A DNA stretch of 64,000 nt from Shewanella corallii (GTDB lineage Bacteria; Pseudomonadota; Gammaproteobacteria; Enterobacterales; Shewanellaceae): the NCBI RefSeq assembly GCF_023349125.1, contig NZ_JAKIKT010000005.1, positions 248,001 to 312,000 on the forward strand, read 5' to 3'. The notes beneath the pieces are model-generated. The model was not told where the DNA came from. It did not search any database and saw only the letters and a program-made list of their open reading frames with translations. The position numbers and the translations under genes were made by a program. Position 1 is the first letter of the stretch. The number at the start of each line of letters is the position of its first letter. Below are positions 61,467 through 64,000 of this stretch, piece after piece.

Positions 61467-63218
61467 ATGTACCCATATGAAGCGCCCCTGAAAGATATGC
61501 AGTTTGTACTCGAAAATGTGTTTGGTGCCAGCGACGTCTGGTCTCAACTTCCCGCGTTGAGTGAGCATATCGATACTGATACGGCCGCCGCGATTCTGGA
61601 AGAAGCCGCCAGAATTAACCAGGAATTGGTTCACCCAATTAATCGCAGCGGCGATGAAGAGGGCGTTAAATTCACTGACGGTAAGGTCACTACTCCTGCC
61701 GGGTACAAAGAGGTATATCAACAGTTTGCCGAAGGTGGTTGGGTCGGCCTGTGTGGTGAGCCAGACTTCGGAGGCATGGGAATGCCAAAGATGTTGGGAG
61801 TGCTGGTCGATGAGATGGGATATGGTGCCAACAATGCCTTTACCCTGTATAACTCCCTGACTGCCGGTGCAGCGCTCTGTATCAATGCTCATGCTAGCGA
61901 AGAGCTTAAGGCACAATTCCTGCCACAACTTTATTCCGGCCAGTGGTCAGGGGCCATGGATATGACTGAGCCTCAGGCTGGCTCAGATCTGCGTAATATC
62001 AGAACCCGTGCTGAACCCTGTGACGATGGCAGCTATCTAATCAGCGGCAGTAAAATCTTTATTACCGGTGGTGATCACGACCTCGCGGAAAACATCATTC
62101 ATCTGGTTCTGGCGAAATTGCCAGGAAGTAATGGAATTTCTCTGTTCCTGGTTCCCAAGATACAGGTCAGTGAAGATGGTGTGTTGGGCGAGCCCAATGG
62201 CGTTACCGCAGGTTCCATCGAGCACAAGATGGGCTTGAAAGCCTCTGCCACCTGTGTGATGAATTTCGACAATGCCAAAGGTTACCTGATCGGCAAGCCG
62301 AATCGCGGGCTGGTGTGCATGTTTACCATGATGAACTATGAGCGACTTGCCATTGGTATTCAGGGATTGGGTACCTCACAGGCGGCGTCTCAAATGGCGG
62401 TTCAGTACGCCAAAGAACGTCTGCAGGGCCAGGCTGCTTCAGGCGCCAGGGCAGAAGGCGGCAGCGACCCAATCATAGTTCACGGCGATGTCAGACGTAT
62501 GCTGCTCAACATTAAATCCTTGACTGAAGCGGGTCGTGCTCTGGCAGTACATACCGGAATGCAGTTGGATCTGGCTAAATATGCCGAGGAACCGGATACC
62601 CAGAGTAAGGCGGCTCGTTATGTGGGTCTGTTGACTCCGGTGGCCAAAGCATTTTTAACCGATAGAGGTCTGGATGCAGCGATATTGGCGCAGCAGGTGT
62701 TTGGTGGTCATGGCTATATACGGGAAACCGGAGTAGAACAGTTGGTGCGTGATACCCGGATCGCTCAGATCTATGAAGGCACAAACGGGATCCAGGCTAT
62801 CGACTTCCTGGCACGTAAAGTGGTTGGCGACAACCTGGTCACGCTTAAGCAGTTTATTGATGAACTCAAGAGCGAGATGGCGAACTTTACCGATGACAAG
62901 GCGGTTGCCGAAGTGACATTGAGATTTGAACGTCTGCTTGAATGTGCCGAGATGATTAACACAGACAAGCTCAGCAAGCCCGCTCTGCTTAACGCCTGTG
63001 CAGTAGAGTTTCTGGATGCCTTTGGCTATACACTGTACGGCTACTATTGGCTGGCGATAGCCCATAAAGCGGCAGAGATGGATGAAGAGTTCGCCAGTGC
63101 AAAATCTTATCTGTGTAGCTTCTACATTCAGCGCATGCTTCCGAAAGCTGACGCTCTGCTCGCCCAAATCCTTTCCGGCCATGCTCCGATAATGGAAATG
63201 CCGGCAGATCTGTTTTAA
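61467..63218 (+). CDS. acyl-CoA dehydrogenase (C-terminal-extended type)
   Basis: 583 residues. FAD-dependent acyl-CoA dehydrogenase core with TEPQAGSDL and the catalytic Glu in IAQIYEGTNGIQA (about residue 437), VFGGHGYIRETGVEQ, plus an extra C-terminal domain (after about 465) as in the DmdC/long-form subfamily. Oxidises acyl-CoA to trans-2-enoyl-CoA; chain length unknown. It is divergent from satD and downstream of the twin operators. Confidence 0.92.
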   Translation: MYPYEAPLKDMQFVLENVFGASDVWSQLPALSEHIDTDTAAAILEEAARINQELVHPINRSGDEEGVKFTDGKVTTPAGYKEVYQQFAEGGWVGLCGEPDFGGMGMPKMLGVLVDEMGYGANNAFTLYNSLTAGAALCINAHASEELKAQFLPQLYSGQWSGAMDMTEPQAGSDLRNIRTRAEPCDDGSYLISGSKIFITGGDHDLAENIIHLVLAKLPGSNGISLFLVPKIQVSEDGVLGEPNGVTAGSIEHKMGLKASATCVMNFDNAKGYLIGKPNRGLVCMFTMMNYERLAIGIQGLGTSQAASQMAVQYAKERLQGQAASGARAEGGSDPIIVHGDVRRMLLNIKSLTEAGRALAVHTGMQLDLAKYAEEPDTQSKAARYVGLLTPVAKAFLTDRGLDAAILAQQVFGGHGYIRETGVEQLVRDTRIAQIYEGTNGIQAIDFLARKVVGDNLVTLKQFIDELKSEMANFTDDKAVAEVTLRFERLLECAEMINTDKLSKPALLNACAVEFLDAFGYTLYGYYWLAIAHKAAEMDEEFASAKSYLCSFYIQRMLPKADALLAQILSGHAPIMEMPADLF

Positions 63219-63248
63219 TTACCCGGTTCAAATCCCGGGCTGGAACTG

Positions 63249-63275
63249 AAAAGCGCACCCTGAGGTGCGCTTTTT
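63249..63275. terminator. rho-independent terminator, bidirectional
   Basis: AAAAGCGCACC / GGTGCGCTTTTT with loop CTGA, between the dehydrogenase and the convergent dacB. Confidence 0.9.
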
Positions 63276-63288
63276 ATTGACCAGTATC

Positions 63289-64000
63289 TCACTGTTTTGC
63301 CGTCTGCGACGAAGTTTGCTCCAACAAAGGCAGCAGCTCTTTCAACAGCCGGCCATGCCAGGGAACTGGATTGGGTGTCTGCGGAGTGGACACCAGACCA
63401 TTCTCCAAAGCAACAAACAGATATTCCTGCCCCTCAAGCTTTATGATACCCACCAGATTGTCTACTCCTCCCATTGAGCCGGTTTTACCCAGGACCTTAA
63501 GTTTAAGGGGCGTCTGGTTATAAGGGAATTTATATTGAAGCGTGCCGGTTGCTCCTGCGATGGGCAGGGTATCCAACAGGGGCTTTAATGATGGGGTTTG
63601 ATAAATATGACTCAGCAGCTTATGTAACTGAGCCGCACTGACGAGGTTATAGCGGGAAAGGCCTGAGCCATCCACCAATCGCGAGCCCTGTAGATCCACT
63701 CCCATTGTCAGCAGTGTTTGTTTGAGAGCGGCAACGCCCTGGGGGAAATCTGCATTCTGGCCATATACTTTGCGTCCCATGGCCAACAGCAGACTGTCTG
63801 TAATCAGATTGTCTGATTCCAATAGCAGTTCGCTGGTCAACTCTGACAAAGCCGGAGACTCCAGAGTGACAAGAGTCTTGGGTGTCGAGGGCAGGGACGA
63901 GGTAAAACGTAGGGTACCCAGTACAGGAATCTGTTGGCGATTCAATATCCTTGTGGCCCAATCTGCAGCAAATTGCCTGGAGTCAGTCACGGCAAACGCA
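63289..64000 (-). CDS. dacB: D-alanyl-D-alanine carboxypeptidase/endopeptidase PBP4, C-terminal part (runs off the right edge)
   Basis: About 237 residues visible; the frame continues to the window edge and the 5' part is missing. Penicillin-binding motifs: SDN within ESDNLITDSLLLAMG, and KTGS within VLGKTGSMGGVDNL. The SxxK nucleophile motif is in the missing part. S13 family; cleaves pentapeptides and cross-links in periplasmic peptidoglycan. Confidence 0.88.
   Translation of the reverse strand, partial: AFAVTDSRQFAADWATRILNRQQIPVLGTLRFTSSLPSTPKTLVTLESPALSELTSELLLESDNLITDSLLLAMGRKVYGQNADFPQGVAALKQTLLTMGVDLQGSRLVDGSGLSRYNLVSAAQLHKLLSHIYQTPSLKPLLDTLPIAGATGTLQYKFPYNQTPLKLKVLGKTGSMGGVDNLVGIIKLEGQEYLFVALENGLVSTPQTPNPVPWHGRLLKELLPLLEQTSSQTAKQ

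Overview
The window looks like a chromosomal segment of a marine gammaproteobacterium of the Alteromonadales, probably Alteromonadaceae. This rests on gene order and protein character, not on a marker-gene search. The order trxB / lrp-ftsK-lolA-rarA-(crcB)-serS, the block thrS-infC-rpmI-rplT, nrdA-nrdB-ferredoxin, ubiG-HAD phosphatase next to gyrA, serC / aroA-cmk-rpsA-ihfB-lapA-lapB-pyrF, and sppA/ansA all match enterobacterial-type gamma core synteny. No phage, insertion sequence or CRISPR array was seen.

Layout. 1-8.4 kb: partial ccoN (cbb3 oxidase) with an FNR-type box, a small lipoprotein, a lone rmlD, a diguanylate cyclase, the lysine acetyltransferase Pat and a ClcA-type Cl-/H+ antiporter. 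8.5-9.8 kb: a minus-strand tRNA array with four initiator tRNA-Met genes, three tRNA-Val(GAC) genes, and two enlarged 96-nt fMet-like elements plus a decayed third. 9.9-13 kb: MATE pump, riboflavin synthase, a zinc-ribbon miniprotein and a pteridine-reductase-like SDR. 13.1-26.3 kb: translation, redox and cell-division core genes, with infC starting on AUA and a tRNA-Thr-like hairpin in the thrS leader. 26.4-34.4 kb: an accessory catabolic island. It is a six-gene minus-strand operon (flavin reductase, dienoate hydratase, acylating aldehyde dehydrogenase, 4-hydroxy-2-oxoacid aldolase, MFS carrier, 3-alpha-hydroxysteroid-dehydrogenase-like SDR) divergent from a coniferyl-type aldehyde dehydrogenase, with a perfect 16-bp palindrome between them. 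34.4-46 kb: ansA, sppA, fadH, a YCII protein, the class Ia ribonucleotide reductase operon with NrdR and DnaA sites, and ubiG with its HAD partner. 46-58.3 kb: gyrA, serC, tyrB, aroA-cmk-rpsA-ihfB-lapAB-pyrF. 58.4-64 kb: a dienoyl-CoA-reductase-type SDR, a DUF2058 protein, an overlapping SatD / DUF3307 gene pair, two near-palindromic operators, an acyl-CoA dehydrogenase and a partial dacB.

How it fits together. Most of the window is housekeeping. The parts that could be new are: (a) the SatD/DUF3307 pair, in which I see a possible class III nucleotide-cyclase fold (Asp10 and Asp50) joined to a helix-turn-helix and encoded with a membrane partner; (b) the enlarged initiator-tRNA-like elements, where related insertions occur in both the anticodon and T loops; (c) the partial steroid/aromatic meta-cleavage cluster, which has lower-pathway enzymes but no ring-cleavage genes here; and (d) several perfect inverted repeats in promoter regions with no assigned regulator. 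All functional assignments come from reading motifs by eye, with no database search.
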